Part shown: positions 47,865-59,100 of the stretch, piece after piece
Position numbering within the stretch: position 1 is the stretch's first letter
How the letters are laid out: every line of letters starts with the position of its first letter
DNA from: Argentina anserina
Lineage: Eukaryota > Streptophyta > Magnoliopsida > Rosales > Rosaceae
NCBI RefSeq assembly: GCF_933775445.1
Contig: NC_065877.1
Location: 12,028,001-12,092,000, forward strand
DNA length: 64,000 nt
Direction of reading: 5' to 3'
Made by a program: the position numbers and the translations under genes
Notes under the pieces: generated by a model
What the model saw: only the letters and a program-made list of their open reading frames with translations
What the model was told of the DNA's origin: nothing
The model's database searches: none

Positions 47865-48690
47865 TGACACGTGTATAAATAAAATGTAATTTATTGATAA
47901 TCAAGCGCGAAGTTACAATTTTTGTGAACTTCTCTGATTCTATCTTCGTATGTAACTTGGCTCAAGGGTGACATGTATTTGATCTTGAGAATTTGAGTTT
48001 GGATTTGGATTTGGATTTGATGAAGAATGAGCGATTTGGTAGCTTGATGATTCTCCGTGGACTTGAGTTTGGATTTGGATTTGATGAAGAACGAGCGATT
48101 TGGTAACTTGATGATTCTTCGTGTACTTGAGTTTGGATTTGGATTTGATGAAGACTAGAGATTTGGTGGCTTGATGATTCTTTGTGGACTTGAGAGACTT
48201 CGGGATTTCTCAAGAGTGATCTTACTCAAGTGATTTTCTCCCTTCTGCTCAAGTCCCCTTCTCTTCATGTTAGAATTGGTATTTATAGTGTCAATGTTTC
48301 TATTTTATAGAATATTTTAATGACATTAAAATAACAATATTTCTTTAATTGTATAATTAAATCAATATGTATTTTCTGATTAATTTAAAATTAGTTATTC
48401 TCATAAATAAATTAAACAGAAAATAATTGATTTAATTATAACCGTTAAAAAAATTATTAATTTAATCAAATGTCCGATTACCATTTCGAATCGTCAATAA
48501 TATTCAATTTCCGATTTAAGTCGGAATCACGTAGCTTCGATTACGATCATCTATTTATGTGCTGACACGAGTTTTATTCAGATCCACACTAACTTTGTTG
48601 ACTTTTGGGCCACGTGTGTAATTTTATCAGGTTCTTAGTCGATTTAATCATTTAATAAAAATGATTTATTTCATTAAATTTCATGTGTCA
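47865..48690 (-). repeat. Gypsy-type LTR bordering the GH1 remnant
   Basis: An 826-bp block with TGACAC at one end and GTGTCA at the other. On the minus strand it runs TGACACATG to CACGTGTCA and leads into a gypsy-like leader and gag start. The half next to beta-glucosidase is very AT-rich. It contains a 3-copy tandem repeat (47995-48190) described separately. The junction with the GH1 coding sequence is at 48690/48691. Confidence 0.65.
47995..48190. repeat. Tandem repeat, about 64-bp unit, three copies
   Basis: The unit begins GAGTTTGGATTTGGATTTG, continues ATGAAGA and GCGATTTGGTA, and ends GCTTGATGATTCT. It sits inside the LTR. Confidence 0.9.
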
Positions 48691-50246
48691 TGATTTTAAG
48701 GATTACAGCGAACTTTGCTTTAAGATATATGGAGATAGAGTCAAAAACTGGATTACAATCAACGAGCCTTTTATTATAGCCAAAATGGGTTATGATCTTG
48801 GGGTTTCTCCACCAGGCAGGTGTTCTAAACCAGGTGGCCCTTTTGATTATTGCACAGCTGGAAATTCGCCTACTGAACCTTACATTGTGGCTCATAACCT
48901 TCTCCTTGCCCATGCCACTGTTGTTAAGCTCTATAGAGAGAAGTTTCAAGTGAGTTAAGTTCTGGTTCCTTGGTAACATTAATTTCATAATTAAGATTTA
49001 GGATCACATATATAATTATGAGACTTCATATGCAGCGCTGAAATGTTTCTCATTATTTTGTATATTATAGAAAATACAAGGTGGACAAATTGGATGGAGC
49101 CTTGTAGGTTCGTATGTTGAGCCTTATTCAAATTCAGCAAAGGACAAAGCTGCAGCTAAAAGAATATTGGACTTGAAATTGGATGGTTAGTCACATATTC
49201 CATATGATCGTGAGTTCACCTGCTTATTGATTTAGCAGAAAGTCTCCTTAACTACGATAAATCTTCCTCCCTACTAATATATTTATGGTGTTTTTTTTTT
49301 ACTAGGTTCATGGAACCAATAGTATATGGACATTATCCAAAGAGTATGAGGCGCTTGGTCAAGAAAAGGCTCCCCTGTTTTACCAAAGAAGAGAAGAAAC
49401 TGATTAAGGGATCCTTCGACTTCATCGGCATCAACTATTATACCTCCAGAATTGGTAGAAACATTCGAGCACATTCACATATGCCACGCCTCGCCCGCAA
49501 TGATTCATTAGCGTCATCAGAGCTTAATAGTGGGCTCCATACTACCTTTTTCTTCTTCTTTTTTCTGTGTTGTTTGTGCATTTTTTTCTGAACTTCTTCC
49601 ATCGTATGCATTGCAGATGACAAAGGACTCCAAATTGGTCCGAAGGTGAGAAAAATATTAGGTCAAAAAATTGACACCTTCTTCAGATGACTATAGCATT
49701 ACTTATACATGCTAATTACCTTGCAGGCTGATGCCAGAATATACATTTATTCTTATCCACAAGGTCTCAAAAGACTTTTGAAGTTCATGAAGCGAAAATA
49801 CAAGAGTCCGAAGATCTACATTTCCGAAAATGGAATAACAGAAGCAAAGAACAATAAGCATGGCCTCGATGCAGCACTGAAGGATCAACATAGAATTGAA
49901 TGCATTCTTCGGCATCTGTACATGATCAAGCAGGCTAGAAAGTAACATTAATCCATCTACCTTATGCATTGGCAATCCAGATAAATTTATAAAACTAAAT
50001 TAATTTTGAATCAACCATGTTCATGTACCTTTGTCATTCTTGTTTTGCAGGAAGGGTGTGAATGTCAAAGGATATTTCCACTGGGCTCTATTCGATGACT
50101 TCGAGTGGGGAGAAGGCTATAATGTAAGGTTCGGGCTTTATTATATCGACTATAAAAACAATCTCAAGCGCATTCCGAAAGAATCTGCAAAGTGGCTCCC
50201 TAAATTCCTTAAGGGCGAGGATGCATTATATGACAAGATATACTAG
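48691..50246 (+). pseudogene. Beta-glucosidase (GH1), 5' half missing
   Basis: The 3' half of a plant family-1 beta-glucosidase. Exons are near 48691-48949, 49071-49185, 49306-about 49525, 49617-49645, 49727-49941 and 50051-50246. The first residues are [16 protein letters not shown], then WITINEP with the acid/base Glu; [10 protein letters not shown] and YISENGITE with the nucleophile Glu follow. The end has GYFHWALFDDFEWGEGY, GLYYIDYKN and KWLPKFLKG. The family is about 500 residues; about 200 N-terminal residues, including the sugar-binding QWH region, are gone. They stop exactly at an LTR edge. A second lesion is the exon 2/3 join, where the tryptophan of the usual LDGWFMEP is lost and the phases do not fit. 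Confidence 0.9.
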
Positions 50247-50931
50247 ATACAGGCTCTACACACTCGAGCATAAGTTCCAAACTATGCAGGGGGAATTGTA
50301 CGTACGGTTAAAGAAGGAAATTGCTAGGGAACCAATTCTTTACAAGAAAAGTTTTTTTTTTCCGCTCTCGAGAAATATCAATATATACAGTGTGATGCCT
50401 ATTAGCTTATCACATTGGCATATCGTGATACTCCTAAAAGAACCCAAGTGGATTGACAACCATGAACTCATGATACGACCTATTCTTTGATGAGATGGGT
50501 TCAAACTTTTGGAGAGTTTGGCCCTTATTTTACTTTCCAGATACTTATAGAAGAAACATTTGGAGGTAGTAATCAATACACGTGTAATAATCTATACTAT
50601 AATGAAGGCTTGCTCACCATTGTAATATATTTATAATTGAATAATTTCAGACGGATATAAATGTCAATAATAAAAGATAGAAAAAAAAAAGTAAAACAGT
50701 TTTCTTCATATTTCTCACTGAAAACGGTTTTCTGACTTTTCTTCATGTTTTAACTACCCACTTTTGTTATTTGCACCCGTACGGTGTGTTAACTGCTAGT
50801 TGTAATAAAGTTCAGGCCCAAAAGAATTTCTCTTAGGTGTAAAAAAAAAAAAACAGTATTCTGAAACTTGTTGTCCAAGTGTTATTATATAAGCCTACCT
50901 TCGAGCCAATCTGCTAGGGTTACAACTGCAG
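50247..50931. other. Intergenic between GH1 remnant and F-box gene
   Basis: The 3' flank of GH1 and the promoter of the F-box gene. A TATA-like TATTATATAAG at about 50882 lies 50 bases upstream of the F-box ATG. Nothing else was seen. Confidence 0.5.
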
Positions 50932-52011
50932 ATGGCGGAGCACATACCCGAGGAAGTTGTGATCAAAGTTCTGGAACGGTTACCGGTCAAACCCTTAATC
51001 CGGTTCACCTGTGTTTCAAAGCGCTGGCGTTTCATCATATTGTCCGACCCACAGTTTGCCAAATCCCAGTACAAATTATCCAAGGGATACCAACCCGGCC
51101 GCAGACTTTTGCTCACCTCCCCTGACCATCGTCAATTTTATTCCCTAGATTTCGAGTCGTCGTTAGGAGACAATGTCGTTAAAAGAAAGGTTAGAATCCC
51201 ATTTAAGTCCTTGGAGGTCCAGTGCTCCTGCAATGGTTTGGTATGTGCGACTGTGAAGGTTGATGTCTCCAAAGCAGCAAAACCTGCGTTTCATGTGTAT
51301 ATATGGAACCCATCAACAGGATTCTATAAAAAGTTACCTGATCCTTCCTTGAAACGAGTTCATGGTATTGGCTATTTGTCAGCCACCGACGATTACAAAA
51401 TTCTGATGAGCGGTCAACAGATGAACTGTCAGATTACTCAGATACTCTCACTGAGAGCTAACGTTTGGAAAACGATCCAATGCCCTTTCGATGATCTGGA
51501 CAGGTGTAGCAAGTGGATTCGTGTAAATGAGGCACTCCATTGGTTACGTAATGCGGTTATTGTTGCTTTTAATTTGGCAATTGAGGACTTCCGAACAATG
51601 CCGCTACCTGCTGCTCTAGAATTCAAGTATCTTGATAATGAGGGGTCAATCAATCTGGCAGCTTCTGTTGGAGGATGCCTCTGTGCATTTCATTGTCCTA
51701 GTTTTTTCAGAGGCTCTATCGATATGTGGGTAATGAAAGAATATGGGGTAGCTGACTCCTGGACTAAGCTTTTCAACTTTCAGGTCCCCAATCGGCCTGA
51801 GAAAATATATAGATTTGGATGGCTAGAAGTTTGGGACAGTAGAATAATTTTTGCGAGAACAGAAAGGCGGGATGACGGCATAATGAGAGAGTACCAGGTA
51901 ATGAGTGTTCATCATCAGGAAGATAAGCAAGAAACTCATCATACCATTTGTGAAGTGATGAGATTTATCCATATAGCATATGACGAGAGTCTATTTTGGC
52001 TACCTAGCTAA
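50932..52011 (+). CDS. F-box protein with F-box-associated (FBA) domain
   Basis: A single-exon frame of 359 codons. F-box proteins of this kind bind SKP1 and recruit substrates to an SCF ubiquitin ligase. The F-box lies at residues about 3-45: IPEEVVIKVLERLPVKPLIR, then FTCVSKRWRFII. The FBA/kelch-like region follows: CSCNGLVCA, YIWNPSTGFYKKLPDP, GIGYLSATDDYKI and LRANVWKTIQCP. It ends with VNEALHWL, SINLAASVGGCLCAF, DMWVMKEYGV and SWTKLFNF. The C-terminus is IAYDESLFWLPS. Length and layout match the CPR1/CPR30-like FBA_1 class. It is intact, in contrast to its tandem copy downstream. The substrate is unknown. Confidence 0.93.
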   Translation: MAEHIPEEVVIKVLERLPVKPLIRFTCVSKRWRFIILSDPQFAKSQYKLSKGYQPGRRLLLTSPDHRQFYSLDFESSLGDNVVKRKVRIPFKSLEVQCSCNGLVCATVKVDVSKAAKPAFHVYIWNPSTGFYKKLPDPSLKRVHGIGYLSATDDYKILMSGQQMNCQITQILSLRANVWKTIQCPFDDLDRCSKWIRVNEALHWLRNAVIVAFNLAIEDFRTMPLPAALEFKYLDNEGSINLAASVGGCLCAFHCPSFFRGSIDMWVMKEYGVADSWTKLFNFQVPNRPEKIYRFGWLEVWDSRIIFARTERRDDGIMREYQVMSVHHQEDKQETHHTICEVMRFIHIAYDESLFWLPS

Positions 52012-52765
52012 ATGTCTGATAACAGATTTGATTGATCTTCCTTCATTTTCTTGCTTTTGATTCCACGCATGCAGTGGTTTATTTTGTTCTTCTAGATCTG
52101 CCTTGGTTGTTACCCTAGCCTTTTAATTTTCTGTCTTTTATTGGTTTGGCTTCATTTGTTGCATCTGGTAATGCATTGGCTCTAAGAAAAAAATATATGC
52201 ATGTACGTCTGCTTCCAGAAAGAAAATTGATTTCAAATTATTTGATTAAGTTTTTATTTGAATGCGTGTTACACATGCCTATTTCACTTCTGGTGAAACA
52301 TGCTAGTTCTCAACTGAGTTGGACAAATTGGCATCTGCAAGCAACAGATTGCAAAAGCATCTAATTTCAAAAAGATGTGGAATACAGAGGGTTATAATGA
52401 TATCTTGGCCCAAACTATATGCATCACCCTCTAAACTTCTCATTAGCCAGGAAAACATAGCATCATCATGCTAAACTATTGAGAACTAAATAAGTATTCT
52501 GAAACAGCCTTCAACAGTACTTGTAAGTTGTAACGTTGTCGCTCGTAATAGAGAATCGAAGATAGGTTGGGGCCTTGGGGGAGTCCGTATCCGAAGTGAG
52601 TTTTGGTGATCGAGTCGTCCAAAACGTGACCCAATCGATCGAATTATTTTCTTGACGTCGAAGTTGTATTCTTTATTTCTTATCCTTGTTCTCCAAGTTA
52701 ACTCCTACGTACCGCTTCATATAATTAAGTTGGCCCTCGTACCAACTGCTAGGATTACAACTGCA
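52012..52765. other. Spacer between tandem F-box copies
   Basis: This contains the 3' UTR-like DNA of the first gene. Part of it (GGTTTGGCTTCA, GATCTGC, GCATTGGCTCT-like words) reappears after the second copy at 54970-55060, showing that the duplicated unit included 3' flank. No other gene. Confidence 0.6.
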
Positions 52766-53826
52766 ATGGCGGAGCAGATCCCCAAAGATGTAATGATCAA
52801 AGTTCTGGAAAGATTACCAGTTAAATCCTTGATCCGGTTCGCCTGCGTTTCAAAGCGCTGGCGTTTCATCATATTGTTCGACCCGCAATCCGCCAAAGCC
52901 CATTACGAAGTATCTCGCGAGCGCCAAACCATCCGCCGCAGATTTTTGATCACCACCTCCGTCCGGTTTGAACTCAATTCCATAGATTTCGATACGTCGT
53001 CGTTCGATGGAATGGGTAGAATCCCATTCGAGCAACCAGGCATCAAGTCCTGGTCGTTCTTATGCTCCTGCAATGGTTTGGTATGTGCTACAGTTTCTAT
53101 CTCCACCGCAGCGAAACTTGTGAATCACATGTATATTTGGAACCCATCAACTGGATTCCTTAAAAAATTACCTGATCCTTCCATGAATGTGTATCCAGTA
53201 TTCTACGGTATGGGCTACTTGTCAGCCACCGGCGACTACAAAATTATAAAACCCGGCCAGATACTCTCACTGAGAACTAACGTTTGGAAACCGATCCATA
53301 TCCCTTTCAATTATCTATACGCATACGAGGGGATTCGTGTAAATGAGGCACTCCATTGGTTCGACGAACATAATCCGGGGGTTGTTGCATTTGATCTGGC
53401 GACCGAGGGGTTCCGAACAATGCCCCTTCCTCATGCCTTTAAAGTCAAGAATCGTATACGTCTGGCAGCTTCTGTTGGAAGATGCCTGTGTGCACTTGAT
53501 TATGTACGTGTTAAGTTTCATGAATATGGCTCTATCGATTTGTGGGTAATGAGAGATTATGGGGTGGCTGACTCCTGGACTAAGCTCTTCAACTGTGAGT
53601 TCAACGATTGGTGTATTATCGAGTCCGGACATATATCTGTTTGGGACACTAGTATAATTTTTTAGAGATCTTTAGGTATGTGGAATGGCAAGCTATCAAT
53701 GAAACATTTGGAGTTGATGGGTGGTCATGAATCTCATGATCATGAAGAGAAGCTTGAAAATCCTGCTATTTGTGGAGTGCTGGGAGATATCAAGATTGCA
53801 TACGATGAAACTCTACTTTGGCTAAA
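52766..53826 (+). pseudogene. Second F-box/FBA copy, truncated by a stop and a transposon
   Basis: A tandem duplicate of the upstream F-box gene. The frame starts MAEQIPKDVMIKVLERLP and stays open for 299 codons to the stop at 53663. The protein would lack about 55-60 residues at its C-terminus. After the stop, the same frame continues through MWNGKLSMKHLELMGG to DIKIAYDETLLWL, the equivalent of IAYDESLFWLPS in the intact copy, so a single nonsense codon causes the truncation. The foldback element at 53827 is inserted in the last codons. The F-box itself is intact, so a shortened protein might still be made. No evidence of expression can be drawn from sequence. Confidence 0.85.
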
Positions 53827-54049
53827 GAGTTTTTTTCACCAACAGTCCCTCAATTCTGGTGTACCTACCAATGTGATACCTCAACTCTTAATCGTACCAA
53901 TGTGATACCCAGACTCTAGTATTGCTATCATTGAAGTACTTCCGTCAGTTTTTTTCAACTTCTCCGTCATCTTGGTGACGTGACAAGTACGTGAGGTCCA
54001 CAAAGAGGGTTAAAAGACAAAATTAACCCCATCTGAGAGGAGCAATGTT

Positions 54050-54062
54050 TTTCCCGCCCTTT
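54050..54062 (+). promoter_or_regulatory. E2F-type motif in foldback arm 1
   Basis: GTTTTTCCCGCCC contains TTTCCCGCC, a canonical E2F/DP binding site. The mirrored copy is at about 54668-54681 in the other arm. Confidence 0.6.
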
Positions 54063-54092
54063 ACCTTGAGAAAGACACCAAACAATTCCAAT

Positions 54093-54110
54093 TTTGGCGC
54101 CAATTTTCCC
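54093..54110. promoter_or_regulatory. Palindromic E2F-type motif in foldback arm 1
   Basis: ATTTTGGCGCCAATTTTC holds two overlapping inverted TTGGCGC half-sites. The mirrored copy is at about 54620-54638. Confidence 0.6.
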
Positions 54111-54910
54111 TCTCTACTCCTTAATTTGTGTCTCTTATCTAAACTAAAGAACTACCGCCAACCAGTCGACCACAATCTAATAAAACCTAGATCAATCTCA
54201 TTTTCTATTTTTACCCTAGCACTTGTTAAACTAACAGAATAAATATAGAAATTTATATGGAACATCTCATTTCCACAATCTCATAAGAATATAGAAACGC
54301 ATAACTTAACGAAATTCAAATTCATGTTTAAGTACCATTAGTTGTCACCTTTTATGTTGATCTGCCATGATTTTTGCTTGTAAGAACAAATGGTACTTAA
54401 ACATGTATTTGAATTTCGTTAAGTTATGCGTTTCTATATTCTTATGAGATTGTGGAAATGAGATGTTCCATATAAATTTCTATATTTATTCTGTTAGTTT
54501 AACAAGTGCTAGGATAAAAATAGAAAATGAGATTGATCTAGGTTTTATCAGATTGTGGTCGACTGGTTGGCGGTAGTTCTTTAGTTTAGATAAGAGACAC
54601 AAATTAAGGAGTAGGGAGAGAAAATTGGCGCCAAAATTGAAATTGTTGGGTGTCTTTCTCAAGGTAAAGGGCGGGAAAAATATTGCTCATCTCAGATGGG
54701 GTTAATTTTGTCTTTTAACCCTCTTTGTGGGCCTCACGTACTTGCCACGTCACCAAGATGACGGAGAAGTTGAAAAAAACTGACGGAAGTATTTCAATGA
54801 TAGCAATACTAGAGTCTGGGTATCACATTGGTACGATTAAGAGTTGAGGTATCACATTGGTAGGTACACCAGAATTGAAGGACTGTTGGTGAAAAAAACT
54901 CTTAGCTAAA

Positions 54911-56124
54911 TGATTAATCTGGTCATATTGTTTTTGCTTTGGAAGCAATGCAAGCAGCGGTTTCTTGTTGTTCTTCTGGATCTGCTAGCTTGTATCACTT
55001 TGATCGGCTCTCTTGTTTCATTGGTTTGGCTTCACTTTTTCATTACAGATGCATTAGCTCTTGTGAATGTGTAGGTCCTCTCTGCTGTTTCAATTGAATA
55101 TTCAATCATCTACTTTTGAGTTCAACTATTACGCTTCTGGTTTCCAGTATAGAACATTAGCCATGCGGCTATTGTTGATCAGTCTTATACTTGGTCCTTG
55201 ACCGTGGCACGGCCTGTAACTAAGTAACTAACGGGGATGGTGGATACCAGAGACGCCGATCCCAGAGCCGGGTCGGCGTTGGGAATAGGGTCGATTCAAG
55301 CAAATTTCAGTCCTTGTTATGACGTATGTAATCCAGGCTTTATATTCTTGTTCAGATCTGGCAAGTTCATGCGGCCAAGTTGGACATCATGTTTCGACGA
55401 ACATCTAAATCTAGATGACAGTCCAAATAGTCAATGCCATCACAAACTGAAACAAACCAAACAAACGATTACCAGAAGCACAATGACATCTTTTTTCAGG
55501 CGAACTTTGCTTACCTACAATGGTAGACAACCCAGCGTGAAAATGTCTTCTCGCTACATCAATGTCATAGCTTTGAAGAAAATGCAGTATTACATGGCTC
55601 AACCGGGAAAAATGACATTGCATTGAGACAAAACTGGTATGGCAACAATGATACATCAAGCATTTCAAAAATGTGTCAAAATGCTAAACATGATCAGATT
55701 ACGCCTAGAAATTAAGCCTGTCCAGCGTGAAATTCACACATTGACGAGGCTTTTCCAAACTAAACTCAATACATTAAATAATGAACATGAATCATACAAC
55801 TAAATTATGCAATATGTCATCACCGATGTAGCCTAAGATTATTAAGTGCACCATAACTCATCTCTCGCTAGATATCCTCCGCTCTTAAAGTATCATAAAA
55901 TTAAGTCTTTATTCCTACAACAGGGGGTCAAATGCATTACTGACTGTACAGTATAACAATACTCCCCAGCTTGCCATCCGCTTCTTCCACAATCTTTTGC
56001 CCATGTTCATTGTCAGGAAATCACTTTGCATCTGCATGCAATACTTTGCAGCAATGGAAGACCACGGATGGGGTAGTAGATACATGAAATATCTACAAAT
56101 TTAGCTGGTTACACGAACCCAAAC
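54911..56124. other. 3' flank of second F-box copy and of E2F gene
   Basis: The left part has 3' UTR sequence duplicated from the first F-box gene. The frame at 55237-55626 has no motif. The stretch next to 56125 is the 3' UTR of the minus-strand E2F gene. Confidence 0.5.
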
Positions 56125-59100
56125 TCACCTTTGGGAATAATTAACAGCATGAGATGGCACTTCAACTATTCCAGATGGCGGTGTTTGTGGCCTTGGGGTA
56201 GTGACATCCGACAGTCCAAAATCAGCATTAAGCATGTCTTCCCCATTCCATTCAATAGCTGCTATAATTGTCATAGTGAAGGAATACACTTGGCTGCAAT
56301 CAAAAAACAAAAATAAATGCAAACAATGGGACACCAAGGGAAGGAACGTCTTTTTGAAAAGGATACAGTCTGTTCTCCACATATCCGTAATACTAACGTC
56401 AACACCAGACAAAAGCCAATAATCTGCATCATTCTGCAACAATAAAAAAACGCAGTCAGCCACAAAAAAGGAATCACATTCCTCAAATACTTGATTTACC
56501 ACGTACATGCATCACTGAGTATAAATAAATTTGAATAACTATCTACACAAGTATATGAAATTCTGTACATAATATTAGATTGATGTTTTCTTAAATTCCT
56601 ATCTACATGGTTGACTCTGAATTAGTATGAAAACTACTATTATTTTCCTTTCACAACCACATAAAGACAATAACTTTATCAGCATTATAGTACTTACATC
56701 AACATCAGAAGGAACAATCTTCATCATTCCCCCACCAAACTCCTGAGAAGCATTTACATCAGAGCACGTCTGATCAACTTGAGCTTGTTGCGCCCTAGGT
56801 TCAATTAACTTTCCTCTGTCGTGTCCAGCGGCCATTTCTGCTGTTGATTGCTCATTAGAGCAAGAACCAGAAGCAATTGGGAGGCTAACAGGTGGCTCAA
56901 CTCCATTGACATCATCAAACTTCTCCTCAAATTGACTAATATCAATCAATAAGGAAAAATATTATAAACCAGAAAGAATCAATCTATTTCAGCACGCAAA
57001 CAAGCATACACCATTCATAAAGAAAACCACTACAGTATATGGCTAGATGCAGTTACATCAGCCACAGAAAAAAGTACCTGACAAGGTACACGTCAATCGG
57101 TCCCATTGTGCTTCGAAGTATTATCCTGTATCTCCGTTGTGGATAGTCAACAGCCTGATGTGTATTGGACAGTTTAGCAACTTATTAAAGAGAATACTAG
57201 GAATATATAACATGTTCCTTCTGAGAAAAAAATATAAGTTTGACTGACTTCATCGGGATCTGGGACCTCCAAGGTGGTTCCATGTGGAGCTTTAATCGCT
57301 ATTAGAGTTTCATTCTGGCCAGAAAAGGGGTCGATCAGTTAAATGCAAAACACTAAACGATCACTGAAAATAGGTGTTATAACTTAGAGACGACTGACCT
57401 GGAAACAAGGTAGGCCCTTAATGTCTTCTTCAGTTACAAAAAGCCACCTAGAGTAGGAGGTAATATCATAACAACGTTTGATTACACATTGAAGCAGATG
57501 AAAAATAATGTGAAAGAGAAAAACAATGATCTTCTACAAAAGTGATGGAGAGGAAGAGTTTACTTTTGGTTGTTTTCATCTCCACTCAAATCCCTCAACT
57601 TTTCTTCCATCTCTCTGCACCAATATAAAAGCATCATCATCTACAATAGATCCAAGATAGTGAAATTTAAGTTTACAGAATATTAACCACATAAACCTTA
57701 TTCGGTCATCTAAGTTGCGCTCTTTTAAAGTTAGGTTTTCCACTTCTCCCTGCAGAACAAAACCACAATGTCAAACTTCGCGCTGTAAAACGATACTAAA
57801 TTGCTCAACTTTACTTTTACCACCACAATTTTTTTTTAGCATTGCAAAGAGCTGGAATTGTGGGTCTATGGATTAACAAACAGTTTGTGGTAATCGATTC
57901 GAGAACTTTACTTGTAATATCTTTAAACAGAGAAAAATAGCTAGCCTTCACAGGACAACATTATATTCAATCGACATTCAAATACCTGTAATATAGAGAG
58001 ATTAGCATCGAGATCTCCTGGCCTTGAAGAATCAAATCCCCTAATCAATCATTTAACCCATCCTTGCATAAGTTTCAACGTGTTCCAGATACTATAAACT
58101 AGAACTGAATTCAGAGAGAGAGAAATTGATAATAAACTTAATAATTTATACTTCCAACGTATTCTGTTCTTGAGTTTCTTTTCTATGAGACCTATGCCTT
58201 CCAAGACATTTGTTATGTCATATATACGCCTCTTCTGGACCTGTTTCATTGGACACCCTTCAATCAGTAAACAACAATATATGTGCTTATGTGTACGAAT
58301 ATAAATATTTGGGTGGGGGTGGGCTATGTATATACATACTAATACATTCAGACTGAAAATGAATACCTCTAGAGTTTCTGCTGCTTTATTTAGATCAAGA
58401 ATTCCATCTTCTGCTTGCTTAATCAAAGTGATGAACTTTTTTGTCAAAAGACCTGGACAATTCAAGTACAGTTACCTCACAGTGAGAAAAGCTGACATCC
58501 TCCCTATATAAACAACGCATATCAACTACACACAAACCTAGTGAACTGTCAAAACGACAGCTGCCAGCTGGAGTAAGAGGACAAGGGGAACCTGCATGTT
58601 GAAAGATGCAACATAATTAGATCTCGTGATCTGTTATAAGATATGTCAAGAGAATGTAACATATTGATGCCAAGGTAAATACAAATCTGGTCCTACAATC
58701 CAAACTACTGTGCATTATCTTTTACTCTTTAACAAAGACACAAATTCAACTGGATAGCTAGAGCATCAAACTCATCAACCACAACCATAAAAGTGCAAGT
58801 ACACCAAAACTAATTGCTGCGGTCAATTGAAGATAATTAACAAAAAGAGAGCTGTTCCTAAGTAGATGAAATTGAAGACCCTAATAATGGCTATTATTTG
58901 AAATCTCTCTCACTCCCAAATGATTACGAATAGCCATTGTCACACATCACAGAAAAATTTATTTTTCCTCTCCCTTTAAAAGATCATAAACATAATTGGC
59001 TGGGGTGTCCCAGCTCATTCTTTTACGTGGACTAGCTTTTCCTTGAATGATAAAAGTTCCCAGAAAACTAAATGAATGAAAACATTTCTCACCAGCATTT

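Larger units (their letters stand above)
53827..54901. mobile_element. Mutator-like foldback MITE with two 513-bp arms
   Basis: Two near-identical inverted arms (53827-54339 and 54389-54901, 513 bp each) flank a 49-bp loop. The ends begin GAGTTTTTTTCACC. The flanking 9-mers TTGGCTAAA (53818-53826) and TTAGCTAAA (54902-54910) differ at one base. A 9-bp duplication with long terminal inverted repeats is the Mutator/MULE signature. No transposase is present. Each arm has one TTTTTCCCGCCC-type and one TTTTGGCGCCAATTTT-type motif, both fitting the E2F/DP consensus TTTSSCGC. Confidence 0.92.

Noticed and set aside
47995..48190. CRISPR-like spaced repeat
   Set aside because: Copies are contiguous and lie in a plant LTR; no unique spacers.
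55237..55626. 129-codon plus frame between F-box copy and E2F
   Set aside because: No motif and no splice partners; composition like neighbouring non-coding DNA.
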